A stretch of 31,777 bases of DNA from the NCBI GenBank assembly GCA_002308755.1, contig DBVR01000003.1, positions 59,157-90,933 of the forward strand. Direction: 5' to 3'. Made by a program: the position numbers and the translations under genes. Origin of the DNA: Christensenella sp. UBA1259. GTDB taxonomy: Bacteria > Bacillota > Clostridia > Christensenellales > Borkfalkiaceae. This document shows, piece after piece, positions 14,180 through 22,272 of this stretch (positions are counted from its first letter, which is position 1; each line of letters starts with the position of its first letter). The notes under the pieces are model-generated. The model worked only from the letters and a program-made list of their open reading frames with translations. It did not search any database and had not been told where the DNA came from.

Positions 14180-15674
14180 CTTCCTTCTCCTTTTCTTCGA
14201 CGTAGCGTTCCAGCCTTACCTTATTCCCGTCTATTTTCACACCGACTCTGTCGTCCATATCCCACTCGTCCGCCGTGTCTATGTAGAAGTCGTCGTCGCT
14301 GTCGGTAAATATCTGTACCTGATAGTAAGTTCCGCGGTAAACGCTTTGCGTTACGTTCGCGCCTATAACGCCGTCTTCTTCGTCGTCGGTAAGTTCGACG
14401 GCGGTGAAAGGAACGAAAACCAACACCTTATCGCCTTCTTCGAATCCTTCCGTCGGTATTTCGAATTCTCCGTCGCAGAAACTTACCAGATTTTCGCCGA
14501 CCACTTCGCCTATGAATTTGTTTATGGTCAGCATCTTCTTCATTATGTGTATGCTGTCGGGCAGGATTTCCAGAGATACCTTTGCGTCTTTCGGGAACTC
14601 CGTCTGCGACTGAACGGTAAACTCGTAGTCGTTCGCCATAACTTCCATTTCGTAGTAAGTGCCCTTAAATACCGTGGAAGAAACTATTCCGTCGAAATGC
14701 CCGTTGCCGTGATCTTTTTTTATTATTATGTCTTCGGGGCGTATTACCACGTCGATACGTTCGTTCTTTTCGAAACCTTTGTCCACGCATTTAAGCGTCT
14801 TGCCCAAAAAGGATATGGAAAAATCTTTTTCCATAATACCGGAAATTATATTCGATTCCCCGATAAAGTCGGCGACGAAGGCGTTACTCGGTTCGTCGTA
14901 TATCTTTTTGGGGCGCGCTATCTGCTGAATAACGCCGTCGTTCATGACCACTACGACGTCCGACATGGTAAGCGCTTCTTCCTGGTCGTGCGTGACGAAA
15001 ATAAAGGTTATGCCGAGATCCTCGTGCATTTTCTTTAATTCCTTCTGCATTTCCTTGCGCATTTTAAGGTCCAACGCCCCCAAAGGTTCGTCTAAAAGCA
15101 AAACTTTCGGTTCGCATACGAGAGCCCTCGCTATGGCGACTCTCTGTTGCTGTCCGCCGGACAGAGAGTTTACGTCCCTGTGTCCGTAATCTTCGAGACC
15201 GACGAGTTTCAGCGCCCTGTCCACCTTTTCTTTTATTTCCACCTTGGTAAACTTGCGCAAACCGCCTTTCGCCGTGGGATCCGAAGTTCTTTTGAGTTTC
15301 AGCCCGAAAGCGACGTTTTTGAAAACGTTAAGGTGCGGGAAAAGCGCGTATTTCTGGAATACGGTGTTTACCGGACGTTTATAGGGCGGTATTGCCGTTA
15401 TCGGCACGCCTTCTATGTATATTTCGCCCTCCGTCGGCGTCTCGAATCCCGCTATAAGTCTTAAAAGCGTGGTTTTGCCGCACCCCGAAGGTCCTAAAAG
15501 CGTAACGAACTGTCCCCGCTTTATGCCGAGATTCAAGTCGTCTATGACGGTAACGCCGTCTTCGAATACTTTCGTTATGCCCTTTATTTCTATTATGTTG
15601 TCGTTCTTTTTACCCGATCCGTTAGTCGTCTTTACCGCGACGTCGTTATCTTTGGCGTTGTTTTTCGAAGTCAT
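14172..15674 (-). CDS. potA: Spermidine/putrescine ABC transporter ATPase PotA with doubled TOBE region
   Basis: The ATPase of the polyamine importer. Motifs in order: Walker A GPSGCGKTT (61-69), Q-loop NTVFQKYALFPH, signature LSGGQQQR (171-178), Walker B VLLLDEP (191-197) and H-loop FVTHDQ (His 229). The C-terminal part is unusual. After one TOBE-like repeat (about 309-380, with VFKGTYYEMEV) comes a second (about 416-488, with VYRGTYYQVQI) joined by an acidic linker, giving 500 residues instead of about 350-380. TOBE domains bind substrate or regulatory ligands in this family, so the extra copy may add a regulatory input (inference). A Ser/Asn/Lys-rich tail of about 25 residues precedes the ABC domain. 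GGGAG lies six bases before the ATG, 12 bases downstream of the regulator gene. Confidence 0.93.
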   Translation of the reverse strand: MTSKNNAKDNDVAVKTTNGSGKKNDNIIEIKGITKVFEDGVTVIDDLNLGIKRGQFVTLLGPSGCGKTTLLRLIAGFETPTEGEIYIEGVPITAIPPYKRPVNTVFQKYALFPHLNVFKNVAFGLKLKRTSDPTAKGGLRKFTKVEIKEKVDRALKLVGLEDYGHRDVNSLSGGQQQRVAIARALVCEPKVLLLDEPLGALDLKMRKEMQKELKKMHEDLGITFIFVTHDQEEALTMSDVVVVMNDGVIQQIARPKKIYDEPSNAFVADFIGESNIISGIMEKDFSISFLGKTLKCVDKGFEKNERIDVVIRPEDIIIKKDHGNGHFDGIVSSTVFKGTYYEMEVMANDYEFTVQSQTEFPKDAKVSLEILPDSIHIMKKMLTINKFIGEVVGENLVSFCDGEFEIPTEGFEEGDKVLVFVPFTAVELTDDEEDGVIGANVTQSVYRGTYYQVQIFTDSDDDFYIDTADEWDMDDRVGVKIDGNKVRLERYVEEKEKEDA

Positions 15675-15686
15675 TAGTTTCTCCCG

Positions 15687-16223
15687 TTAAAAAGACGGCG
15701 GGGAAGATACCCAGATAAATTCCGCGTCCTGTTCTTTGACGTTTTCTATTCTGTGCACGGCGGTTGCCGTAAAATAAAAACTTTCGCCCTTTTTTACTTT
15801 TATCCTTCTCTTGCCGAGTTTAAGTACTATTTCGCCCTTTATCACGAACCCGAATTCTTCCCCTTCGTGCGGGAAGTCGTCGTCGGTGGACTTGCCACCC
15901 TTTAATACCATATGCACGGGTTCCATGGCGTTTTTCTGGGCGTTGGGGACCAACCAGTTAAGAACGTATTCGTCCGTAACCTTTTCTATAAACTCGTTCT
16001 TGTTAAAACTTACCTTTTCTTCTTCGTCCGCCTGCGAGAAAAACTCCTTTAAGTCGGTTCCGAGCGCGGAAAGAATATCTATCAAAGTTGCGATGGACGG
16101 ACTCGTAAGATCGTTTTCGAGCTGCGAAATATAGCCTTTCGTCAGTTCGCACCTGTCGGCAAGTTCTTCCTGCGTCAAAGCGCAGGCGAGCCGCAACTCT
16201 TTTATTTTTTCGCCGAGAACCAT
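15687..16223 (-). CDS. XRE-family regulator with C-terminal cupin domain (PuuR-like)
   Basis: A 178-residue transcription factor. Residues 1-65 are a Cro/CI helix-turn-helix (LGEKIKELRLACALTQEELADRCELTKGYISQLEND, then SPSIATLIDILSALG). Residues about 105-175 are a cupin fold (HEGEEFGFVIKGEIVLKLG, then GESFYFTATAVHRIEN). This architecture is that of PuuR-type polyamine regulators and relatives that sense a small ligand through the cupin. As first gene of the pot operon it most likely controls polyamine uptake and itself. AGGGGG precedes the ATG. The ligand is inferred from the neighbours only. Confidence 0.9.
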   Translation of the reverse strand: MVLGEKIKELRLACALTQEELADRCELTKGYISQLENDLTSPSIATLIDILSALGTDLKEFFSQADEEEKVSFNKNEFIEKVTDEYVLNWLVPNAQKNAMEPVHMVLKGGKSTDDDFPHEGEEFGFVIKGEIVLKLGKRRIKVKKGESFYFTATAVHRIENVKEQDAEFIWVSSPPSF

Positions 16224-16234
16224 ATTTCCCCCTT

Positions 16235-16275
16235 GGTTTAGAGATTATTAACAAAAAGTTTAATAAAACTAAACC
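16235..16275. promoter_or_regulatory. Inverted-repeat region, candidate operator of the pot operon
   Basis: On the plus strand GGTTTAG (16235-16241) is matched by CTAAACC (16269-16275). Inside the interval are further half-sites, TTAAC near 16248-16252 and GTTTAAT near 16258-16264, so GTTTA-type half-sites occur in both orientations several times within 41 bp. It lies between the predicted transcription start (about 16283) and the regulator's ATG, where a repressor would block transcription. Confidence 0.5.
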
Positions 16276-16289
16276 ACAACAATGGGAAT

Positions 16290-16318
16290 ATTATATAACA
16301 TACAAGGCGTCGTGTCAA
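16290..16318 (-). promoter_or_regulatory. Consensus sigma-A promoter of the xre-potABCD operon
   Basis: Minus strand: TTGACA (16318-16313), 17 bp, TATAAT (16295-16290), full matches at both boxes. No other good promoter is seen before potA, so the five genes are likely one transcript. Confidence 0.85.
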
Positions 16319-16384
16319 CGATTTTAAGGACGTTTTTTCCGTGTTTTAAAAATTTTTTTATGTGCGGAGAAAAGCCTAAAAAGT

Positions 16385-16413
16385 TTGCAAAAAAATCGAA
16401 TATAATGTACAAT
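16385..16413 (+). promoter_or_regulatory. Probable promoter of the DUF5011-like gene
   Basis: TTGCAA at 16385-16390, 17 bp, TACAAT at 16408-16413. A consensus TATAAT at 16401-16406 lies just upstream but has no -35 partner at the right distance. Confidence 0.4.
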
Positions 16414-16442
16414 GGTAAGGAAGATAAATTACGGGGGTCTTT

Positions 16443-16964
16443 ATGGCTGAAAACAGATACGGAAAGACGACGAAGAGAGTCTCCGCGGCAAGGGGCGGCA
16501 ATTCTTCCGCGAAAAGCACGGCGAAAAAGGCGGCGGGAATAGGCGCGGCGGTCGTTACGGCGAAAGCGATAACGAGAGCGCACCCCAAGACGGTGGCGGC
16601 GGTTATAATAACCTTTATACTGTCGCTGGCGTTGGGCGTGGGGGCGTGTTTCTTTTTAAACCGCAACGACGTGTTCGATATGCTTGGCGAAGAATACGTT
16701 ACGTTGGAGATAGGCGAAGGATATTTGGACGAAGGGGTAAAGATAGTCGAATTCGGCAGGGATATAAGCGACAAGGTGCAGATAGAAACTTCAATGCGTT
16801 ACGAAAACGGCAAGTATTACGCCGAAGGGGAAGAGACCGCTTATTACATAAGTTATACCGTGAACACCCTTAAATTCGGCAAGATATATCCCGTAAAGAA
16901 AATAAGGATAGTTACGTTCGTCGAACCGACGGAAGAAGACGCTATCGCGGCGGCGGGGGATTAA
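16443..16964 (+). CDS. Membrane-anchored protein with a DUF5011-like (Ig-fold) external domain
   Basis: A 173-residue protein. The first 47 residues are basic and Ala/Ser/Lys-rich (cytoplasmic). One membrane helix follows (about 48-72, VAAVIITFILSLALGVGACFFL). The outer part from about 80 fits the bacterial Ig-like DUF5011 pattern: YVTLEIGEGYLDEGVKIVEFG, then DISDKVQIETS, YYISYTV, and a closing IRIVTFVEP. Such domains usually mediate contacts on the cell surface. The gene is followed after three bases by a membrane-anchored metallo-beta-lactamase-fold protein, so the two probably act together outside the membrane. GGGGGT lies upstream of the ATG. The domain call is by pattern, not by search. 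Confidence 0.65.
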   Translation: MAENRYGKTTKRVSAARGGNSSAKSTAKKAAGIGAAVVTAKAITRAHPKTVAAVIITFILSLALGVGACFFLNRNDVFDMLGEEYVTLEIGEGYLDEGVKIVEFGRDISDKVQIETSMRYENGKYYAEGEETAYYISYTVNTLKFGKIYPVKKIRIVTFVEPTEEDAIAAAGD

Positions 16965-16967
16965 GTT

Positions 16968-18170
16968 ATGAGCAGAAAGAAATTTTCCTTGGTAAAAACG
17001 GTTATACTATCGGTGATAGCCGCGGCGGTAGGTCTTGTAGGCGGGTTTATCGCCCCGCTGTTTATAGCGGAAGACCGCTTTACGGCAAACATTACGACCG
17101 ACGAACTGACCGAAGCGCACGGATATTATTATTCGGGCGATATTTCGGACAGCGTTATATCGGTGGAAGACGCCGACCTTTCGGTACACTTTATCGAACT
17201 CGGCAACAAATACACGGGTGATTGCACCCTTATAAAGGTGGGGAATACCGAAGTTCTTATCGACTGCGGTTCGCGGGAACAAAGCGTACCCTTCGTTGAA
17301 AGTTATCTCAAAAACTACGTAAAAGACAAGATTCTGGAATACGTTATAGTAACGCACGCGCATCAGGATCATTACGCGGGGTTTGCCACCGCCGAAAACA
17401 AGGATTCCATATTCGATCTTTTTGACTGTGGCACGGTCATAACCTTTTCGAACACCAACCAGAAACCCACCGCCAAACTCTACAACAATTTTAAGCGCGA
17501 GATAGAAGAAGTAAAGGCGAAAGGCAAGAAAGTTTACGACGCGTTATCCTGCGTGAATAACGTCGGCGGCGCGCAGGACGTTTACCAACTTTCGGACGGC
17601 GTGAATTTGGAGATACTGTACCACGCGTTTTACGAAGAAGGCGCGCATGCGGAGAGCGAAAACGACTATTCGGTGTGCTGTATGATAAACTGCGGCGAAA
17701 AGAAACTGCTGTTTACCGGCGACCTTGAAAAAGACGGCGAAGAATCTCTTGCCGACAACTATAAGACGAAACACGGTCTTAATGCGGGCGACTTCGTAGA
17801 AGTGGAACTGTACAAGGCGGGGCATCACGGCAGTAAGACCAGTTCTTCGGAATATTTTTTAAGCGTCTTTCAGCCCAAGATATGCTGCGTGTGCTGCTGC
17901 GCGGGCAGTACGGAATATACCAAAAACGCCAACAACACCTTCCCCACGCAGACGTTTATAAACAACATATCGAAATACACCGACAAAGTGTACGTTACCA
18001 CGCTGTGTATAGACTACGACAAAGGGGAATTTAAAAGTTTCAACGGCAATATCGTCGTGGCGTTAAAGGACGGGGCGGTATCGGTGAACTGTTCGGACAA
18101 CAACGAAATACTTAAAAATACCGAGTGGTATAAAGAAAACAGGACTTCCGCATACTGGGACGCCGCATAG
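16968..18170 (+). CDS. Membrane-anchored metallo-beta-lactamase-fold hydrolase (ComEC C-terminal-domain-like)
   Basis: A 400-residue protein with one N-terminal membrane helix (about 10-33), a short linker and a metallo-beta-lactamase domain: VHFIELGNKYTGDCTLIKVG and VLIDCGSRE, then the metal site THAHQDHYAGF (129-139), GDLEKDGEE (251-259) and KAGHHGSKTSSS (283-294). The HHGS block and overall order match the hydrolase domain of the DNA-uptake protein ComEC/Rec2, but no competence channel part is present. It could act on nucleic acids or other phosphodiesters outside the cell; the substrate is unknown. An unusual run CCVCCC (306-311) sits in the strand after the HHGS loop. It forms a two-gene unit with the upstream DUF5011-like gene. 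Confidence 0.8.
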   Translation: MSRKKFSLVKTVILSVIAAAVGLVGGFIAPLFIAEDRFTANITTDELTEAHGYYYSGDISDSVISVEDADLSVHFIELGNKYTGDCTLIKVGNTEVLIDCGSREQSVPFVESYLKNYVKDKILEYVIVTHAHQDHYAGFATAENKDSIFDLFDCGTVITFSNTNQKPTAKLYNNFKREIEEVKAKGKKVYDALSCVNNVGGAQDVYQLSDGVNLEILYHAFYEEGAHAESENDYSVCCMINCGEKKLLFTGDLEKDGEESLADNYKTKHGLNAGDFVEVELYKAGHHGSKTSSSEYFLSVFQPKICCVCCCAGSTEYTKNANNTFPTQTFINNISKYTDKVYVTTLCIDYDKGEFKSFNGNIVVALKDGAVSVNCSDNNEILKNTEWYKENRTSAYWDAA

Positions 18171-18199
18171 AAGAAGATAAAAAACGAACGAAGTAAAAG

Positions 18200-18231
18200 A
18201 ACGGACGGAGAGTTACTCTTCGTCCGTTTTT
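18200..18231 (+). terminator. Terminator of the metallo-beta-lactamase-fold gene
   Basis: A 13-bp stem (one G-T pair) from AACGGACGGAGAG (18200-18212), loop TTA, and CTCTTCGTCCGTT, followed by T residues. The loop overlaps the TAA stop codon of the convergent minus-strand gene, so the 3' arm is also coding sequence. Confidence 0.85.
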
Positions 18232-19160
18232 ACGCATCTGCCGGTTACGGCGTCCTGAAACATTATGAAAAACCCGTCGCCCTTTAATTTGAATATCGAT
18301 CTCGGCACGAAAGAAGAGTAGCCTTTAAGGGGTTCGGGCGGGTGTTCCGCGTAGGGGGAAGGCACTCCGTAGCAGACGTATTTTTCGACGCCTTCTTCCT
18401 TTACGAGTCCCACGACGTAATATTTGTCTCCCGAATAATTGATTTTCGCCCACCTGCTTTCGGGTATCACCTTTTTGAGCGACGGTTCTTCGGGGAATTT
18501 GGAAAAAATTTTATCGAGTTCCGCCTTTACCTTTAAGTAATAGGCGGCGGTTTCGCCGTTTTCGCTTTTATAAGCGTCCGTTTCATCTTCATAAGTTTTA
18601 AGGACTTCTTGGTCTTTTGCCGTTTGCGTCTGGCTTCCGAAAGAAGCAGCGTCATTTTCAGTTCGTAGGCTTTCAATTTCGTTTCTTTCCTTTTGGTCGT
18701 AATAATTTACGGCGGCGACCGCCTGGTCGTCGTAAGAGACGGAAGGTTTTTTCACGGTCTTTTCGCGCCCTATGAAACTTTCGTACACCGCGCTTTTGAA
18801 TTCCTTGACCGTTTTGCCGAAGTTTTCGGTCTTGCGGTAGGCGACGAGTATAGGGATATCGTCTTCTATAAAGAACAGTCCCGCGCCGAACCCTTTTTCG
18901 AGAGAAAGGGCGGGGTTGAAACTTTCCGTTACCGATTTCGGCTGACTGCCGAGCCGTACGCGGCAAAGTTTACCGTCGCCGCATAGAATAAAAAGGGAGT
19001 ATTCGCCGCGCGACGACGCGGCGACGCCGATAAAGGATAAAAACGCGGTAGTTACTTCGTCTTCGGTCTCTATCCTGCATATTCCGCACAGCGGCTTATC
19101 GGTGGAAGAAAAGCCTTCCGCCGTCTGTTTCAATACCACGACTTTTTTTTCGAACGCCAT
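18213..19160 (-). CDS. Uncharacterised 315-residue protein
   Basis: I do not recognise a family. No signal peptide or membrane segment is visible, so it is probably cytoplasmic. Three parts can be seen: an N-terminal region (about 1-125) rich in beta-type alternation, with LCGICRIETEDEV and GVAASSRGEYSLFIL; a charged, low-complexity middle (about 140-200, with SYDDQAVAAVNYYDQKERNE); and a C-terminal part with an aromatic RWAKINYSGDKYYVVGLV and SSFVPRSIFKLKGDGFFIMFQ. I chose ATG 19160 (MAFEKKVVVLKQ) over an upstream in-frame start. The preceding residues look like translated leader, and GGGA lies seven bases upstream, although this site is weak. It stands alone, convergent with the hydrolase gene and divergent from pckG. 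Confidence 0.7.
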   Translation of the reverse strand: MAFEKKVVVLKQTAEGFSSTDKPLCGICRIETEDEVTTAFLSFIGVAASSRGEYSLFILCGDGKLCRVRLGSQPKSVTESFNPALSLEKGFGAGLFFIEDDIPILVAYRKTENFGKTVKEFKSAVYESFIGREKTVKKPSVSYDDQAVAAVNYYDQKERNEIESLRTENDAASFGSQTQTAKDQEVLKTYEDETDAYKSENGETAAYYLKVKAELDKIFSKFPEEPSLKKVIPESRWAKINYSGDKYYVVGLVKEEGVEKYVCYGVPSPYAEHPPEPLKGYSSFVPRSIFKLKGDGFFIMFQDAVTGRCVKTDEE

Positions 19161-19309
19161 ATAGATCCCACACGTTTTTCGGGTTATAACTATTTTATAT
19201 GTAAGGGAAGTGCGAAAAATAATCTTTTTCGGCAAAAAAAGTCGGAATACGGCGAAAATAAAGAAAACGGGGTAAAAGAAATAATTATATTTCCATACCC
19301 GTCAACGGA

Positions 19310-19338
19310 TTTACTTTTTTCGCGAAAAATGTTATAAT
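19310..19338 (+). promoter_or_regulatory. Sigma-A promoter of pckG
   Basis: TTTACT at 19310-19315, 17 bp, consensus TATAAT at 19333-19338 with an extended -10 TG (19330-19331). Transcription would start about 19345, leaving a leader of about 54 bases. Confidence 0.65.
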
Positions 19339-19360
19339 GTAAAAAATTTCGTTTTTTATA

Positions 19361-19385
19361 CGAAGGCAGGAGAAAACCGCCTTCG
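19361..19385 (+). promoter_or_regulatory. Hairpin in the pckG leader
   Basis: CGAAGGC (19361-19367) pairs with GCCTTCG (19379-19385); an inner GG-CC pair with a bulged A can extend it. It ends directly before the GGGGAG ribosome binding site. It could stabilise the message or affect translation. No known riboswitch class is recognised. Confidence 0.5.
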
Positions 19386-19398
19386 GGGAGAATATGTT

Positions 19399-21180
19399 AT
19401 GGATATAAAAAACAGGAAACTCGCGGCTTTTATAGAAGAAGCGAAAGAACTCTGTCAGCCCGATAAAGTGGTGCTTATCGACGGCGGCGAAGCGCAACTC
19501 GAAAGTTTAAGAGAACAGGCGGTAAAGGAAAAGATCCTGATAAAATTGAATCAGGAAAAACTCCCCGGGTGCTACCTTCACCGTACCACGGTGAACGACG
19601 TCGCAAGGGTGGAAGGCAGGACTTTTATCTGTTCGAAGAATAAAGACGATTCCGCGCCGATAAACAACTGGATGGAAACGGAAGAAGCGTACAAACTCTT
19701 GAAAGGACTTTTCAAGGGAGTTATGAAAGGCAGGACCATGTACGTTATCCCCTATTCCATGGGTGCGGTAGGCAGTAAGTTTTCCAAAATCGGCATAGAA
19801 CTCACCGACTCCATATACGTCGTTCTGAATATGGCGATAATGACGAGAGTGGGAAATAAAGTACTCGAAGCGTTGGGCGACGGGGATTTCGTAAAGGGAC
19901 TCCACTCGTACGCGGAACTTTCGGAAGAAAAGCGGTATATCTGCCATTTCCCCGAAGACGACACCATAATGTCCATAAACTCCAACTACGGCGGCAACGT
20001 GCTTTTAGGCAAGAAATGTTTCGCGCTACGCATAGCGTCGTATCTCGGCAAGACAGAAGGCTGGATGGCGGAACACATGCTTATTTTGGGTATCGAAAAC
20101 CCGAAAGGCGAGATAAAATACGTTGCGGCGGCTTTCCCGTCGGCTTGCGGGAAAACGAATCTCGCCATGATAATCCCGCCGGAAATCTATAAAAAGAAAG
20201 GCTATAAATGCTGGTGCGTGGGCGACGATATCGCCTGGATAAGAGTGGGTGAAGACGGAAGACTTTGGGCGGTCAATCCCGAAAACGGATTTTTCGGCGT
20301 CGCGCCGGGCACGAGTATGAAATCCAACCCCAACGCGCTGTTATCTACGAGAAAGGGCACTATCTTTACCAACGTCGTGGAAAATCTCGACGACGAAACG
20401 GTGTGGTGGGAAGGTCTCGATAAAAACCCGCCGAAAAACGCTTTGGACTGGAAAGGGAACCCCTGGAACGGCGACATGAAAGATCAAGACGGCAAGCCGA
20501 TAAAGGGCGCGCACCCCAACAGCAGGTTCACCGCACCTACGGCGAACTGTCCGTGTCTTTCCGACAAGTTCGAAGCGCCCGACGGCGTTCCGCTTTCGGC
20601 GATAATATTCGGCGGAAGAAGGGCGAAGACCGCACCTTTGGTATATCAGAGTAAGGACTGGAACAACGGCGTGTTCGTAGGCAGCATTATGGCGAGCGAA
20701 ACCACGGCGGCGGCTACGGGTGCCGTCGGCGTCGTAAGGCGCGATCCCATGGCGATGAGACCGTTCGTCGGCTACAATATGGGCGATTATTTCGCGCACT
20801 GGATAGAAATGGGCAAGAAGATAAAAAATCAGCCCAAGATATTCAACGTAAACTGGTTCAGGACCGACGAGAACGGCAACTTTATCTGGCCGGGATTCGG
20901 CGAAAATCTCCGCGTTATCGACTGGATATTAGAACGTTGCGACGGCAAGGTCGAAGCTAAAGAAACGGCGATAGGCTACGTTCCCTACGCAAAGGACATC
21001 AACGTCGAAGGACTTGACGGCATTACCGAGAAGACGGTGGAAGATCTTCTTTCCGTCGATAAGGAAAGCTGGATAAAAGAAACCGAAGGAATAGAGAGTT
21101 TCTATAAGGAACTCGGCGAAAGAGTGCCGAAGGAACTTTACGACGAACTCGGAAAATTAAAAGCGAACCTCAATAAATAA
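19399..21180 (+). CDS. pckG: Phosphoenolpyruvate carboxykinase (GTP)
   Basis: It interconverts oxaloacetate and PEP using GTP. The 593-residue product is of the GTP class: substrate-binding MEGRT-like VARVEGRTFICS, the kinase-1 loop FPSACGKTNLAMI, GDDIAWIRVGEDG, NPENGFFGVAPGTS, NANALLS-type NPNALLSTRKGTIFTNV, NCPCLSDKFEAPDGVPLSAIIFGGRR and a C-terminal PKIFNVNWFR. The length matches the family (about 590-620). ATG 19399 has GGGGAG eight bases upstream. It has its own promoter and terminator. Many Clostridia carry the unrelated ATP-type enzyme, so the GTP form is worth noting. It may run toward PEP or, in fermenters, toward oxaloacetate with GTP gain. Confidence 0.96.
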   Translation: MDIKNRKLAAFIEEAKELCQPDKVVLIDGGEAQLESLREQAVKEKILIKLNQEKLPGCYLHRTTVNDVARVEGRTFICSKNKDDSAPINNWMETEEAYKLLKGLFKGVMKGRTMYVIPYSMGAVGSKFSKIGIELTDSIYVVLNMAIMTRVGNKVLEALGDGDFVKGLHSYAELSEEKRYICHFPEDDTIMSINSNYGGNVLLGKKCFALRIASYLGKTEGWMAEHMLILGIENPKGEIKYVAAAFPSACGKTNLAMIIPPEIYKKKGYKCWCVGDDIAWIRVGEDGRLWAVNPENGFFGVAPGTSMKSNPNALLSTRKGTIFTNVVENLDDETVWWEGLDKNPPKNALDWKGNPWNGDMKDQDGKPIKGAHPNSRFTAPTANCPCLSDKFEAPDGVPLSAIIFGGRRAKTAPLVYQSKDWNNGVFVGSIMASETTAAATGAVGVVRRDPMAMRPFVGYNMGDYFAHWIEMGKKIKNQPKIFNVNWFRTDENGNFIWPGFGENLRVIDWILERCDGKVEAKETAIGYVPYAKDINVEGLDGITEKTVEDLLSVDKESWIKETEGIESFYKELGERVPKELYDELGKLKANLNK

Positions 21181-21204
21181 TACAAAACGCGACATATAAA
21201 ATGA

Positions 21205-21247
21205 TACGGGGACGGCGAAAATTCGCCGTCCCCGTAGTTTTTTGATT
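21205..21247. terminator. Terminator of pckG (bidirectional with degV)
   Basis: TACGGGGACGGCGAA (21205-21219), a two-base centre, and a perfect 15-bp complement to 21236, then GTTTTTTGATTTTTTT on the plus strand. The minus strand continues with a shorter T-rich tract, so it may also end degV. Confidence 0.92.
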
Positions 21248-21279
21248 TTTTTCAAGTGTTTTTTAATACGCCGACGGGA

Positions 21280-22170
21280 CTACACCGGTCTTTCTTCGTT
21301 GGAAAGGAAGGCGTAAGCCACGGTGTCGGGACCCAAATGCGAACCGATAACCGGTCCTATTATTCTTATTTCCGGTGTAACGCCGTATTTTTCCTTCAAT
21401 ATATCGCTTAAAAACTCGGCGTAAGAAAGATTATCGGTATGTCCGACGAAAATCAAGGGGTAGTCTTTATTGAGCGTGTAGTTTCCGAACTCGTCCGCGA
21501 TAGCGCGTATGGTCTTTTTCAAGCCGCGTTCTCTTTTATAATTGACGAGTTTTCCTTCCTTGTTGAACACTATAATAGGCTTTACGTTGAGCATACCGCC
21601 GATAAACGCCTTCGCCGCCGAAAGTCTGCCGCCGCGAACCAGAAAGTTAAGGTTGTCCACGACTATAAAATGCTGTATTTTGTGTTTTACCCCTTCGACG
21701 TAGTCGAAAACTTCCCGTGCGGTCTTGCCCTTTTCCCGCATATCGATGGCGATTCTGACCAGCAACCCCTGACCTACCGTCGTGGTGTTGCACTCCACGC
21801 ACAGGCAGTTAAAGTCGGGGAAGTCTTTTTTAACTTCTTCTACGGCTTCCCGCGCGACGTCCACGGTGCGGCAAAGCCCGTAACTTATGGTAAAGTGGAC
21901 GGCGTCCTTTACCCCCGCTTCCGCCATCTTCTTAAAATGCTGATAATGTACGTCGGGGTTATTCATACTGGTACGGCTTAAAACCCCCGCACGCAGTTTA
22001 TTGTAGTACTCCGCATATTCCGAAAGATCGGAAAATTCGTCGGCATATTCCGTTACGACGCCTTTATCTTCCAGCGTAAATTTCAAAGGCAAAAAGAAAA
22101 GATTGTTTTCTTCTATTTCGCTCTTATAAAAATCGCAGGTGGAATCGGTTGAAATGTCGAACAGTTTCAC
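21280..22170 (-). CDS. DegV family fatty-acid-binding protein (FakB-like)
   Basis: DegV/FakB proteins hold a fatty acid and present it to the kinase FakA for phosphorylation. The 296-residue protein has the family marks: DISTDSTCD at the N-terminus, LSRTSMNNPDVHYQHF, HFTISYGLCRT, NLNFLVRGGRLSAAKAF and the C-terminal IGPVIGSHLGPDTVAYAF. Thr/Ser and the conserved GRL and H residues that contact the lipid are in place. The start is GTG at 22170, with AAGGAG seven bases upstream. It has its own promoter. No fakA partner is in the window. Confidence 0.93.
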   Translation of the reverse strand: MKLFDISTDSTCDFYKSEIEENNLFFLPLKFTLEDKGVVTEYADEFSDLSEYAEYYNKLRAGVLSRTSMNNPDVHYQHFKKMAEAGVKDAVHFTISYGLCRTVDVAREAVEEVKKDFPDFNCLCVECNTTTVGQGLLVRIAIDMREKGKTAREVFDYVEGVKHKIQHFIVVDNLNFLVRGGRLSAAKAFIGGMLNVKPIIVFNKEGKLVNYKRERGLKKTIRAIADEFGNYTLNKDYPLIFVGHTDNLSYAEFLSDILKEKYGVTPEIRIIGPVIGSHLGPDTVAYAFLSNEERPV

Positions 22171-22199
22171 GGTGAACTCCTTTTATACACGATATAAAT

Positions 22200-22228
22200 A
22201 ATATACCACATATTTTCGTATAAATCAA
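22200..22228 (-). promoter_or_regulatory. Sigma-A promoter of the degV-like gene
   Basis: Minus strand: TTGATT (22228-22223), 17 bp, TATATT (22205-22200), with an extended -10 TG one base before it. Confidence 0.65.
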
Positions 22229-22272
22229 CATAAGACGCCGAAATTTTCCGACAAAAAAATGAAATTAAAAAG

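Noticed and set aside
14163..15038. 291-residue open frame on the plus strand antisense to potA
   Set aside because: It is complementary to a clear PotA gene with all ATPase motifs, has no recognisable domain, and lies wholly within the operon. It is a shadow frame.
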